Part shown: positions 46,501 to 54,684 of the stretch, piece by piece
How the letters are laid out: every line of letters starts with the position of its first letter
Numbering within the stretch: the first letter of the stretch is position 1
Assembly (NCBI GenBank): GCA_051892875.1
Contig: JBJFGR010000140.1
Coordinates: 1 to 64,000, forward strand
Reading direction: 5' to 3'
Source: JBJFGR01 sp051892875
GTDB taxonomy: Bacteria > Pseudomonadota > Gammaproteobacteria > Enterobacterales > Succinivibrionaceae
DNA: 64,000 nt
Made by a program: the position numbers and the translations under genes
Notes under the pieces: model-generated
Databases searched by the model: none
Told to the model about the DNA's origin: nothing
What the model saw: the letters and a program-made list of their open reading frames with translations, nothing else

Positions 46501-49500
46501 TCTGATTATTAATTTCTATATTTTTTATTGTTTGATTATTGCTACAACTTAAATCTTTTTGTGCAAAAATTAAATATGAACCAGTTTGCAAACCAGCTGA
46601 TGTTGGTTCTGTATATATAGCAGTATCATTAAAGTAACTTGATTTTAATAAAGACTCCCAATATGAACTTGGCTTTAGTATCGAAGTTTTATCTTCTAAC
46701 CACCAAGATTTATCTAATCCATTAAGAATATTAGCAGACCAATCACTGTTTCTTTCAATTACTATTAATAAGCCTTTATTTGATAAAAGATTATATATAT
46801 TTAATAAGGCCTGGTCATAATCTTTTACGTAACATAATTGTTCATCTATAACAATTAAATCAAAAGCATTATGTCCTGATTGTTCTAATGAATTCTTTAT
46901 TTGGTTTAGTTTTTCTTCTTTTATTGATAAATTTCTAGAATCAAAATCAAAAACTTCTAAAGATACAATTTCAAAACTTGATAAGTTACCGTTAAATTCT
47001 TTGTTAACAATAGTTTGTATTAAGTTCTTATTACCTAGTTCTAAAACTCTCAATATATGCTTATTATTTGATACAAAACGCTTTAACAAAACTATAAATT
47101 CTAATAAAGCTTTATAAATACCCTTATATTTCATAGCATTACCAGCATAAATTGTGCTGTAATCATTTATCTTTGTATTTATCGTTGTATTTTTTGTATT
47201 CTTTGTATTTTCAGTACTAGAAAATTCGTTTTGTATTAACTCTGAAACAACTATCGGTAACTTATTACCAAGTCTGTAGATCGGTAAAATTTCATATATA
47301 GCTTCAGGACAGTTCTCATAAGCGTAACGTAAAATTTCATCTCCTGATGATTCCTCACTTTCTGAAATAAAATTTATTTGATTATTGTTATTTATAGCTA
47401 TAAGATTATGATCTACTAATAAATCTATAATGTATAACACTAATGGATGTAAAGAATCTTTTGTTTGTTCTGATAATGTAAAATTATCTACTGAACTTAA
47501 TGCTATCTTTAAAGACTCTAAACAATAATAAAGAACTGCATTTTCAATTAGTGGTAATACTGTTTCAAACCATATTTTTCTTCGCTTAACAAAGATTTCA
47601 GGCAAGCTTAATTTTGATAAAAATTCTGCAATTTTTTTAGGTGTAAATTCTTTATCATCAATGGTAGAAATTAAATTATGGCGTAACGCTTGTTGTTCAT
47701 AGTGCCATAAACTAATATTCTGCTCATTCATATTATTAGCTCTAGGAAGAACATTGAATCTACAATCTTGTAAAAAACCTACACATTCATTATCTGCATT
47801 AAATATACTAAATTCAGCTAATAAACTTCTTGAACTAATCTTTAATAACTTACCAATAATATAAGTTATTTTAGAATTACTAATGTTACTTTTAATTGAA
47901 ACGTTACCAAACTTTACAGGTAAATAAGTCGATAAAGTAGAGTTCGTTGTAGTTTCTCTAGAATTGCCAATAATAGATGCTAATAATCCCTGAAAACCTG
48001 CATCTATAACTCCAGGATGAATTACATATTCTGAGCTACATTCATTATTAGATACTAAACATACCTTTAGCATCTTTTCAGATTCATTAACAACTACTTT
48101 AGTTAGTTGCCTAAAATTTTTACCGTAGGTTAATCCTAACTTTTTGGTTAAATCATATATTTCACATGAATCCAATGAATAAACAAAAGAATTACTACTT
48201 GAATCTATAAATTTACTATTCTTGTTATCAACAAGTGAATTAGAAGTTGTTACTGAATATAATCGTCCTTTAATATTTAGCAACCAATCATCATTACTTA
48301 GGTAATCTTTACTTAGAATTTCAAAATCCTGAGTATTTGACAAAATCTTTACTCTAACAGACTTATAGCATTCTTTATTATCCATGGTTATTGGATTTAT
48401 AATGTCTAGATATTCTATATTAAACCATTGACATAAATTCTCTATCGCAGAATTACCTAGCATTGATTTTAAAGCTTCTAATACTATCTCAATATAATCA
48501 GCCGCAGCTACTACATATTGACCATCAACAATATGATCCCTTAATAATTGATTCTTAGAAGGTTCTAAAACATTTTCCCATATGTATTCAGATGAAGATA
48601 TTTTCCAACCTAATAATGGAGATTCTCTAAAATGTTCTACAACCTTCTCTGTTGAATTTTTATACTCATAATGCTGCTTTTCCCATGCATAATGAGGTAA
48701 TTCTAGAGCCTCTAATAAGTTTTTATTTAATAAATTACTATGGTTAAAGTTATTAACATCACCAAAAAAACATGATTTATCAAGATTTGAGCATAATAAA
48801 TGACTCTCCATTATAACTTTTGTCATTCTTGATAAACTGTCATTATTTGGAAGTAACGTACTAGAAATTTTTGGATTAATAACTAAGCTATTTCCTTTTT
48901 CAAGATTTTTGTTTGTAACTTCTTTTGCTATATCTCTTAAATAACGTTGTAAAATAGCATTTGTTCCAATTTCGATTAAATAATCATATCCATCTTCTAA
49001 AAGGCTCTTAACACCACTATAAAAATTAACTTCATCTCGAATATTTCGCCACCAATAGACATTATTTAATAAGAAGTCTTTTTCACATTTTGTCCCTATT
49101 ACAGATGAATAGAAAGAAATTACTGATGATTTTTCCTCATTTTCTTTATCGTTTGTTGATATATCATGCAATTCATTTAATACACTATCCTTAATAACAT
49201 CCATGTATGAACTGTGGAATGGATAATCAACATCTAAAAGTTTAAAAAATATTTTTTTATTAACAAAAAATTTTTCAAGTGTATTTAAAGATGAGGTATT
49301 ACCTGATATTGTAATATTATCAACAGAATTTATAGCAGCAACACATACATCTGTTATGTTCAATTCACAACAAATGTTATTAAATTCATTCTTTGATACA
49401 GACACGGCAGCCATTTTCCCTTGACCACGTGTTGTATCTTGCAACATACTTCTGATGCAAATTACTTTTATTGCTTCATCCAGTGTTAATTTTCCTGAAA

Positions 49501-51502
49501 TATAAGCAGCTGCAATTTCGCCCATACTATGACCAATAACAGCTTTAGGAGTAATACCATGTATTTGCAATAATTTACATAAACCTAACTGTATCGCAAA
49601 AATTAATGGTTGAGCAATCTTTGTATTCTGAATAATATCCACAACTACAGAATTCTGTGTATTGTTATCATCAGATAATAAATTTTTAATAGAAAAATCT
49701 AGATATCTATCAATCTTTTCAGAAAGAATATCCATAAACTCAGCAAATACAGAACTTTCTTTATAAAGATTTACTCCCATTCCTATATACTGAGAACCAT
49801 TACCATTAAAGACAAAAGCAATTTTTTTATAATCAATGTGACTTTCAACATAGGTAAAACCACCTAGATTATTGTTATCAGCTCCATATGAAACCTTATT
49901 TTCTATAAAATTTCTAATTTCAGTAATAAAACTTTCTTTATTAGAAGCTGAAAAAACTACTCTACATGGATAAATATCTCTAGCTATAAATGTTTTATAG
50001 GTATAAGCTCGAAGTAAAAAATCTTCTGTTCCAAAGTTTTGTAGAGAGTTTAAGGTTTCAATATGTTTTAAACATAATTTCTTAAGTGCATTTTTTGATT
50101 TTGCACTAACGAATAATGAATAAGATGATTCTTTATCGTCTAAGTTAGAAATAGCAGTATTTTGTTCTTTTTCAAAAATAGTGCTTTCAACTTTAGGGGA
50201 ATAATTTTGAACTATAACGTGAGCATTAGCCCCACCAAAACCAAATGAATTTACACCTGCTGTACGAATATCTTTACTGCAAATATTTAAACCATTTGGG
50301 GTGCACTGAATTTTGAGTTTATTAAAATCTATATTTTTATTTGGAACATAATCAAAAGGTATAGGAGGTATATAACCATGATTAAGACTTAGCACCGCTT
50401 TTATAAAACTAGCTAAACCCGACATCGGTTCCATATGACCTAAATAACCCTTCGCTGAAGAAATTGGCAATACTTGATTATTTTGTCTATCTACAGCATA
50501 TACAGAAGATATTGACTTTGCTTCTATAGGATCACCAACAGGTGTTCCTGTTCCATGGGCCTCTACATAATCGATATCTGAAGCTTTTAATCCGCTCTGA
50601 AAAAGAACTTTTTCCATCAACTCTTTCTGTGCAATATCTGATGGAATTGTAAGACCATTTTTTCTAGAGCCATCTGTGTTTACACCACTTGCCTTAATAA
50701 CCGCATAAATTTTATTATTATCTTTAATTGCATCTTCTAGGGATTTTAATAAAAGTACAGCCACACCTTCAGAACGAACATACCCATTTGCGTCATCAGC
50801 AAAAGGATGACAAGTACCAGTAGGAGATAACATTGAAGCTTTACTAAAGCCTACAAAAGAATATGGATCCTGAAGTAAATGAACTCCTGCTACTAACGCA
50901 CAAGAAACTTCCTCTGTTCTTATAGCTTGACAAGCATAGTGCAAAGATACCAATGATGATGAACATGCAGTATCCATTGATACAGATGGTCCATGTAAAT
51001 CAAATACATAAGAAATGCGATTGCTAGCAATACTTAAGGTATTTCCCGTCATGGTATAAGCTGAAATAGAAGGTAAATCCTTTGGAGCTTGTAAACCGTA
51101 ATCCAAAGATGATATACCTGTATAAACTCCGCAGTTAGCTCCCTTAAATTCAGATACTTTTATTCCAGCATCTTCAAGGCATTCATGTGTTACTTCTAAT
51201 AATAAACGTTGCTGAGGATCTAACCATTCGGCTTCCTTTGGAGAAATTCCAAAAAAACTAGCATCAAAATCCTTAATATTTTCTAAAACTCCTGCTTTAA
51301 AAGTTACACTTCTACCAAGAATAGATTTTATTGAATCTTGATATAAATCCGTTGGCCATCTATTAGTAGGAATTTCAGAAATAGCAGACTCTCCACAGGA
51401 TAACAGTTTCCATAAATCATCTAAACTGTTAATTCCATTTGGAAATCTTAGTGCTATACCTATGACAGCAATATCTTTACATGTTGTCAATTTTTTATTC
51501 AA
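43532..51502 (-). CDS. FAS-like highly reducing type I polyketide synthase (RkpA/WcbR-like)
   Basis: This 2656-residue megasynthase has the order KS (1-430: DTACSSS with Cys180, EAHGTGT with His316, KGYLGH with His356), AT (560-860: GHSMGE with Ser659, YPFH at 760-763), DH (960-1255: His990 in DHIVDG, Asp1167 and Gln1171 in DAGFQ), a degenerate methyltransferase-like stretch (about 1455-1650), ER (1890-2225: HGAAGGVG at 2046-2053), KR (2245-2440: TGGTRGFG, Ser2391, Tyr2405) and ACP (2530-2610: GLDSLMA with Ser2566). There is no thioesterase; release is expected through the oxoamine synthase just downstream. It would build a reduced acyl chain. The start is TTG. Asn-rich inserts occur near 1430-1450. 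Confidence 0.93.
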   Translation of the reverse strand: MNKKLTTCKDIAVIGIALRFPNGINSLDDLWKLLSCGESAISEIPTNRWPTDLYQDSIKSILGRSVTFKAGVLENIKDFDASFFGISPKEAEWLDPQQRLLLEVTHECLEDAGIKVSEFKGANCGVYTGISSLDYGLQAPKDLPSISAYTMTGNTLSIASNRISYVFDLHGPSVSMDTACSSSLVSLHYACQAIRTEEVSCALVAGVHLLQDPYSFVGFSKASMLSPTGTCHPFADDANGYVRSEGVAVLLLKSLEDAIKDNNKIYAVIKASGVNTDGSRKNGLTIPSDIAQKELMEKVLFQSGLKASDIDYVEAHGTGTPVGDPIEAKSISSVYAVDRQNNQVLPISSAKGYLGHMEPMSGLASFIKAVLSLNHGYIPPIPFDYVPNKNIDFNKLKIQCTPNGLNICSKDIRTAGVNSFGFGGANAHVIVQNYSPKVESTIFEKEQNTAISNLDDKESSYSLFVSAKSKNALKKLCLKHIETLNSLQNFGTEDFLLRAYTYKTFIARDIYPCRVVFSASNKESFITEIRNFIENKVSYGADNNNLGGFTYVESHIDYKKIAFVFNGNGSQYIGMGVNLYKESSVFAEFMDILSEKIDRYLDFSIKNLLSDDNNTQNSVVVDIIQNTKIAQPLIFAIQLGLCKLLQIHGITPKAVIGHSMGEIAAAYISGKLTLDEAIKVICIRSMLQDTTRGQGKMAAVSVSKNEFNNICCELNITDVCVAAINSVDNITISGNTSSLNTLEKFFVNKKIFFKLLDVDYPFHSSYMDVIKDSVLNELHDISTNDKENEEKSSVISFYSSVIGTKCEKDFLLNNVYWWRNIRDEVNFYSGVKSLLEDGYDYLIEIGTNAILQRYLRDIAKEVTNKNLEKGNSLVINPKISSTLLPNNDSLSRMTKVIMESHLLCSNLDKSCFFGDVNNFNHSNLLNKNLLEALELPHYAWEKQHYEYKNSTEKVVEHFRESPLLGWKISSSEYIWENVLEPSKNQLLRDHIVDGQYVVAAADYIEIVLEALKSMLGNSAIENLCQWFNIEYLDIINPITMDNKECYKSVRVKILSNTQDFEILSKDYLSNDDWLLNIKGRLYSVTTSNSLVDNKNSKFIDSSSNSFVYSLDSCEIYDLTKKLGLTYGKNFRQLTKVVVNESEKMLKVCLVSNNECSSEYVIHPGVIDAGFQGLLASIIGNSRETTTNSTLSTYLPVKFGNVSIKSNISNSKITYIIGKLLKISSRSLLAEFSIFNADNECVGFLQDCRFNVLPRANNMNEQNISLWHYEQQALRHNLISTIDDKEFTPKKIAEFLSKLSLPEIFVKRRKIWFETVLPLIENAVLYYCLESLKIALSSVDNFTLSEQTKDSLHPLVLYIIDLLVDHNLIAINNNNQINFISESEESSGDEILRYAYENCPEAIYEILPIYRLGNKLPIVVSELIQNEFSSTENTKNTKNTTINTKINDYSTIYAGNAMKYKGIYKALLEFIVLLKRFVSNNKHILRVLELGNKNLIQTIVNKEFNGNLSSFEIVSLEVFDFDSRNLSIKEEKLNQIKNSLEQSGHNAFDLIVIDEQLCYVKDYDQALLNIYNLLSNKGLLIVIERNSDWSANILNGLDKSWWLEDKTSILKPSSYWESLLKSSYFNDTAIYTEPTSAGLQTGSYLIFAQKDLSCSNNQTIKNIEINNQIYTNNENILFIVSTNNQNFEEKNSDKCVVKELIINKLLDKVNSAVSASVIYEKIESIELDIDIKAYLLKTTFNKVVYVVSCIDELKTPNVLQQLAKLANNLYEINSSCRDISLSVITFNANEDSTSSAIRGEIRVISNELKNININSINIEIDSITSVDNFQKVVDFKVSSIWNELIASCGLDEITIELSNERNSLDLFNRTVIKKGFSDLTSFYKESLLNNNILGKAYYLDFSAPGRLKNLCWIEKEIPKAETLASNEVLVDVKVTGLNFRDIMMTMGLVPEDALEKGFSGPFLGFEFSGVISAIGSNVSDFAIGDRVLGFGSCCFSNKVVVKDYSISRIPKKWSFESAATVPIVFFTAWYALSTLANMKKGESILIHGAAGGVGIAAIQIAKYLGLEIYATAGSESKHDFLRMLGVEHIYNSRELDFRTELLRDTNGQGVDAVLNCLSGEAMRESLGLLKPFGRFMELGKRDFVENTSLGLRYFKENISYFAIDVDQLFKFNPIKAKEIFNQVIDLFKKEVFIPLPYISFSNNDIVNAFKYMQQGNQTGKVVVTIDELKSSIVTNINNIKNNVISSKDIWLITGGTRGFGWATAKYLLEQKKVKQVILVSRSGITDESVIKESRQYLVNKESNECSNTDRIIVKRCDVSDKNALEYLWQDLLSNNIQVTGIVHAAGVFADCLLKDITVEHYQKVWNSKYIGAKNLHELSKKSSTVKNFVVYSSISVAIGNIGQANYVATNSALEALVNKRIQEGYNACCIEWGPISDVGYLQDKGQVKKSLELAIGTEALNSAEALSLLPEAIIRGGTQIIANLNWLSISESIGKVPSRIYALVQDSKNQNQFISTNNLLLAIKDKTKSEAVNIISNILVSEIADTMGFTTEQINKEQNLQDMGLDSLMAMDLIVSIEKQTGIKLSVMAFQDNPNVNKLSLKIYEKMVGSDEGFAEATEVSSDENNSNSVIKQVLATHVESEDLQDFLVNKEVKSND

Positions 51503-51516
51503 AACAAACCTACTAA

Positions 51517-52770
51517 TTAAACTTTATTAAATAAATCCCAACAACCTCTAGTATCTACAAGAAATTGATTAGAAGATAATTTGGGAATAAAACATTTGAA
51601 TTCTTTATGATCAACTAATAAAACTAAAATATCTGAACATAAGGCTTCTTCCAAGCTCACTAGAGCTACACCTAAATCACCAAGTTCTTTCGGTATACTT
51701 GTAATATTTGGTTCAACAGCTACAACTGCTCCTAAAAATTCACTTGCTAAATTTCTAGTGATAGAAATAGCAGGGCTTTCTCTTAAATCATCTACATTTG
51801 GTTTAAATGCCAAACCTAAACAGGAAATTGAACACTTTCCAGAAAAATGCTTATTAGAAATCTTTCTGACTTGTTCAACAACAAAATTAGGTTTTGAATC
51901 ATTTACTTCTCTAGCCGTTCTTATAAGTTTTGCCTGTTCAGGGGTTTTATTAACAATAAACCACGGATCAACTGCTATACAATGTCCACCAACTCCAGGC
52001 CCAGGATTTAAAATATTAACTCTAGGATGATGATTAGCAAGACTAATCAATTCCCATACATTTATATTCAATTTGTCACAAATAAGGGATAACTCATTTG
52101 CAAATGCAATATTTACATCTCTAAATGCATTTTCTGCAAGCTTTGACATTTCCGCAGTTCTAGCATTTGTTTTTAAAATCTCACCTTTTACAAAAATAGC
52201 ATAAATATCAGCAGCCTTTTCAGCTGATATCTTGTTTATACCGCCTATAATTCTGTCATTATTTATGAGCTCAGACATGATTTTGCCAGGAAGAACTCTT
52301 TCTGGGCAGTAAGAAACGTAAATGTCACATTCTTCACTATCCTCAGAGGACACAACTAAATCAGGTCTCAATTTATTAAGCATCTCAGCAACTTTTTCTG
52401 TAGTACCAACAGGAGAAGTTGATTCAAGAATTACGGTATTTCCTTTTCTAATATAAGAAGCTATTTCTGTTATTGCAGCATCAACATAACTTAAATCGGG
52501 TTCTAATCCCTCTCTAAATGGTGTAGGAACACAGATAATATAAGCATCAGCTTCACTAGCGTTACTAGAAGCTTTTAAATGACCACTTTGAACCACTGCT
52601 TTGACAATATCAGCTAAACCAGGTTCGACTATATGAATCTTACCTTGATTTATAGTATCAATAGCATGCTGATTAATTTCAACTCCAGAAACATATACAC
52701 CATTAGTAGCAAACATTGCTGCAGTCGGTAAACCGATATAGCCTAGGCCACAAACACAAATTCTATTCAC
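51517..52770 (-). CDS. wecC: UDP-N-acetyl-D-mannosamine dehydrogenase
   Basis: The 417-residue protein follows E. coli WecC nearly block for block: GLGYIGLPTAA (NAD-binding), INQHAIDTINQGKIHIVEP, LESTSPVGTTEK, the catalytic-cysteine block GVGGHCIAVDPWF, and FGLAFKPN-type C-terminal SCLGLAFKPNVDDLRESP. It oxidises UDP-ManNAc to UDP-ManNAcA with NAD. The start is GTG with GGAG upstream. It follows wecB by three bases and precedes the PKS; together wecB and wecC show that ManNAcA is available for the capsule. Confidence 0.95.
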   Translation of the reverse strand: MNRICVCGLGYIGLPTAAMFATNGVYVSGVEINQHAIDTINQGKIHIVEPGLADIVKAVVQSGHLKASSNASEADAYIICVPTPFREGLEPDLSYVDAAITEIASYIRKGNTVILESTSPVGTTEKVAEMLNKLRPDLVVSSEDSEECDIYVSYCPERVLPGKIMSELINNDRIIGGINKISAEKAADIYAIFVKGEILKTNARTAEMSKLAENAFRDVNIAFANELSLICDKLNINVWELISLANHHPRVNILNPGPGVGGHCIAVDPWFIVNKTPEQAKLIRTAREVNDSKPNFVVEQVRKISNKHFSGKCSISCLGLAFKPNVDDLRESPAISITRNLASEFLGAVVAVEPNITSIPKELGDLGVALVSLEEALCSDILVLLVDHKEFKCFIPKLSSNQFLVDTRGCWDLFNKV

Positions 52771-52773
52771 GAC

Positions 52774-53895
52774 TTACAACTCCGATGCCCTAATGATTGC
52801 TTCAACTATTCGTTCAGCTGAATGTCCATGTCCATAAGGATTTTGAGCTTTAACCATTTGGTTATACAAGTCTTTATCATCCAAAATATTAGAGGTAACA
52901 TCAATAATCGAATTAGCATTAGTACCTACTAAAACAGAACAACCTGTTTTAAGGCCTTCTATTCTTTCTGTTACATCTCTCATCACTAATACTGGCTTTC
53001 TTAATGCCGAAGCTTCCTCTTGAATACCGCCTGAATCCGTTAAAATAAGATATGATGAATTCAATAAAGATTGAAAATGTAAATATGATTGAGGCGGAAA
53101 TAATAAGATATTATCAAAATTAGAAAGATAGTAATTAACCGGCTTCTGTACGCTTGGATTTAAATGGACAGGATAAACAAATAAACAATCGCTATATCTA
53201 TTAGCTAATACACGTATAGCTTCACATATCCCTTCAAAACCTTTTCCAAAATTTTCACGTCTGTGAGCTGTTATAAGAATTATTCTCTTACCATTTTCTA
53301 TTTCTTTTGCAACTTTTTCATTCAAATATTGGGGCTTATCTTTTAGGTAGTCTTTGGCCCATAGCAGAACATCAATAACGGTGTTTCCCGTTATGAAAGC
53401 ACAATCAGGATCAATACCCTCTCTAATTAAATTTGCGTATGAATTTCGTGTAGGAGCAAAATGAAGATCAGCTATTCTAGTAACTATCTGTCTATTGGAC
53501 TCTTCTGGAAAAGGTGACTTTTTATCAAAACTTCGTAACCCAGCCTCGACATGAGCTATTTTGATATTTCTATAAAATGCACACATTGCACTTACCATTG
53601 CAGTTGTTGTATCACCCTGAACAACAACCCAATCAGGGTTTGTTTCATCGAATACTTTATCAAGGGATGTAAACAATTTAGCAGTAAGTGACGCCAAACT
53701 TTGATTCTCAGACATTACGTTAAGAGAAAAATCAGGTATTAACTTAAAATCGTCAAAAACACTATCTATCAATTGAGAATGTTGTCCAGAATTACACAGT
53801 AAAACATCAATTTCGGGATGTTTTTTAAACTCATACACTAATGCTGCAACCTTAATAGCCTCAGGCCGAGTTCCTGCAATAATTATTACCTTCAT
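52774..53895 (-). CDS. wecB: UDP-N-acetylglucosamine 2-epimerase (non-hydrolysing)
   Basis: The 373-residue protein has the family motifs GTRPEAIK (about 8-15), QGDTTTAM, HVEAGLRS with the catalytic Glu, ITAHRRENFGKG with the catalytic His, and the UDP-site block SGGIQEEA. It interconverts UDP-GlcNAc and UDP-ManNAc. It is the first gene of the capsule locus, only about 370 bases from rplQ. WecB is normally part of enterobacterial common antigen synthesis; no other ECA genes are here, so it serves the capsule. Confidence 0.95.
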   Translation of the reverse strand: MKVIIIAGTRPEAIKVAALVYEFKKHPEIDVLLCNSGQHSQLIDSVFDDFKLIPDFSLNVMSENQSLASLTAKLFTSLDKVFDETNPDWVVVQGDTTTAMVSAMCAFYRNIKIAHVEAGLRSFDKKSPFPEESNRQIVTRIADLHFAPTRNSYANLIREGIDPDCAFITGNTVIDVLLWAKDYLKDKPQYLNEKVAKEIENGKRIILITAHRRENFGKGFEGICEAIRVLANRYSDCLFVYPVHLNPSVQKPVNYYLSNFDNILLFPPQSYLHFQSLLNSSYLILTDSGGIQEEASALRKPVLVMRDVTERIEGLKTGCSVLVGTNANSIIDVTSNILDDKDLYNQMVKAQNPYGHGHSAERIVEAIIRASEL

Positions 53896-54210
53896 TTAAT
53901 CAAACTCTACAAAATACAATAAATAAGCAATGTTTACTCTTTGTATGGAACATAAAAGTGCTATAACTTTCATTATCTTTTGATATTATGTTTGGCTTTT
54001 ATTTATTATTAATAATTTTTAAAATTAAAAATTGTAAAAAATAAATTCAGCAAATACAGATTTCACTATACTCAAAAAAAAAAAAAAAAAAATGAAATGT
54101 ATCACAAAATTGAAATAATTTTTGCTTAAATGCGATTATAAAGAATGTTTATATTGAAGATAATATTATCCAAAAAGACAATTTAGTAGACAGAATATAT
54201 TACATAATTA
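53896..54210 (-). promoter_or_regulatory. AT-rich upstream region of the capsule locus
   Basis: No gene is seen in these 315 bases. The region holds a perfect 12-bp palindrome GATAATATTATC (54159-54170), a TATAAT on the - strand (54135-54140) without a good -35, an A19 run (54074-54092; T19 in the transcript direction) and an extended AT-rich leader of about 180 bases before wecB. I found no JUMPstart/ops sequence (GGCGGTAG-type). Confidence 0.45.
54074..54092. repeat. A19 homopolymer in the capsule leader
   Basis: Nineteen consecutive A on the + strand lie 179 bases upstream of the wecB start, downstream of the candidate promoter. In the transcript this is U19. Such a run can vary in length and change expression. 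Confidence 0.95.
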
Positions 54211-54240
54211 AAAAAGGTTTGAACAACTGTTCAAACCTTT
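54211..54240 (-). terminator. Rho-independent terminator of the alpha operon
   Basis: A 13-bp perfect stem AAAGGTTTGAACA (54213-54225) / TGTTCAAACCTTT (54228-54240) with a two-base loop, 25 bases after the rplQ stop on the - strand and flanked by A/U. It separates the ribosomal operon from the capsule locus. Confidence 0.9.
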
Positions 54241-54265
54241 AATTTAACTTATTTATTAACTAAAA

Positions 54266-54664
54266 TTATTCAGCAGAACTTTCAGCTACAACTTCTGCAG
54301 GTTCAACCTTTTGATCAGTTAAACATACATAAGCCATTTGAGCCATATCACCTGGACGAAGACCACACTTTAACACTCTAGTGTAACCACCTTGTCTTTC
54401 AGCACAACGCTTTGCAATATCATTAAATAATTTTGTTACAATATCTCTATCACGAGTGCGAGCAAAAACTAAACGACGATTTGCAACACTATCAGTTTTA
54501 GCAAGAGTGATCAAACGATCTGCAACAATACGCAATTCCTTAGCCTTTGGTAAAGTAGTCTTTATAGTTTCTTCTCTAAATAAAGCCACTGCCAAAGAAC
54601 GGAACAAAGCAGCTCTGCTACTTGAATTACGACCTAACTGACGGCCACTCATACGATGACGCAT
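54266..54664 (-). CDS. rplQ: Ribosomal protein bL17
   Basis: The 132-residue protein matches bL17 throughout ([17 protein letters not shown] at the start, [25 protein letters not shown]), a large-subunit protein near the peptide exit tunnel. The C-terminus has an acidic/hydrophobic extension [12 protein letters not shown]. Last gene of the alpha operon, 20 bases after rpoA, and followed by a strong terminator. Confidence 0.98.
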   Translation of the reverse strand: MRHRMSGRQLGRNSSSRAALFRSLAVALFREETIKTTLPKAKELRIVADRLITLAKTDSVANRRLVFARTRDRDIVTKLFNDIAKRCAERQGGYTRVLKCGLRPGDMAQMAYVCLTDQKVEPAEVVAESSAE

Positions 54665-54684
54665 GATAAATTCCTTCTAAAAAA

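Noticed and set aside
53896..54210. JUMPstart/ops (RfaH) element before the capsule locus
   Set aside because: No GGCGGTAG-type sequence is present in the leader on the transcribed strand.
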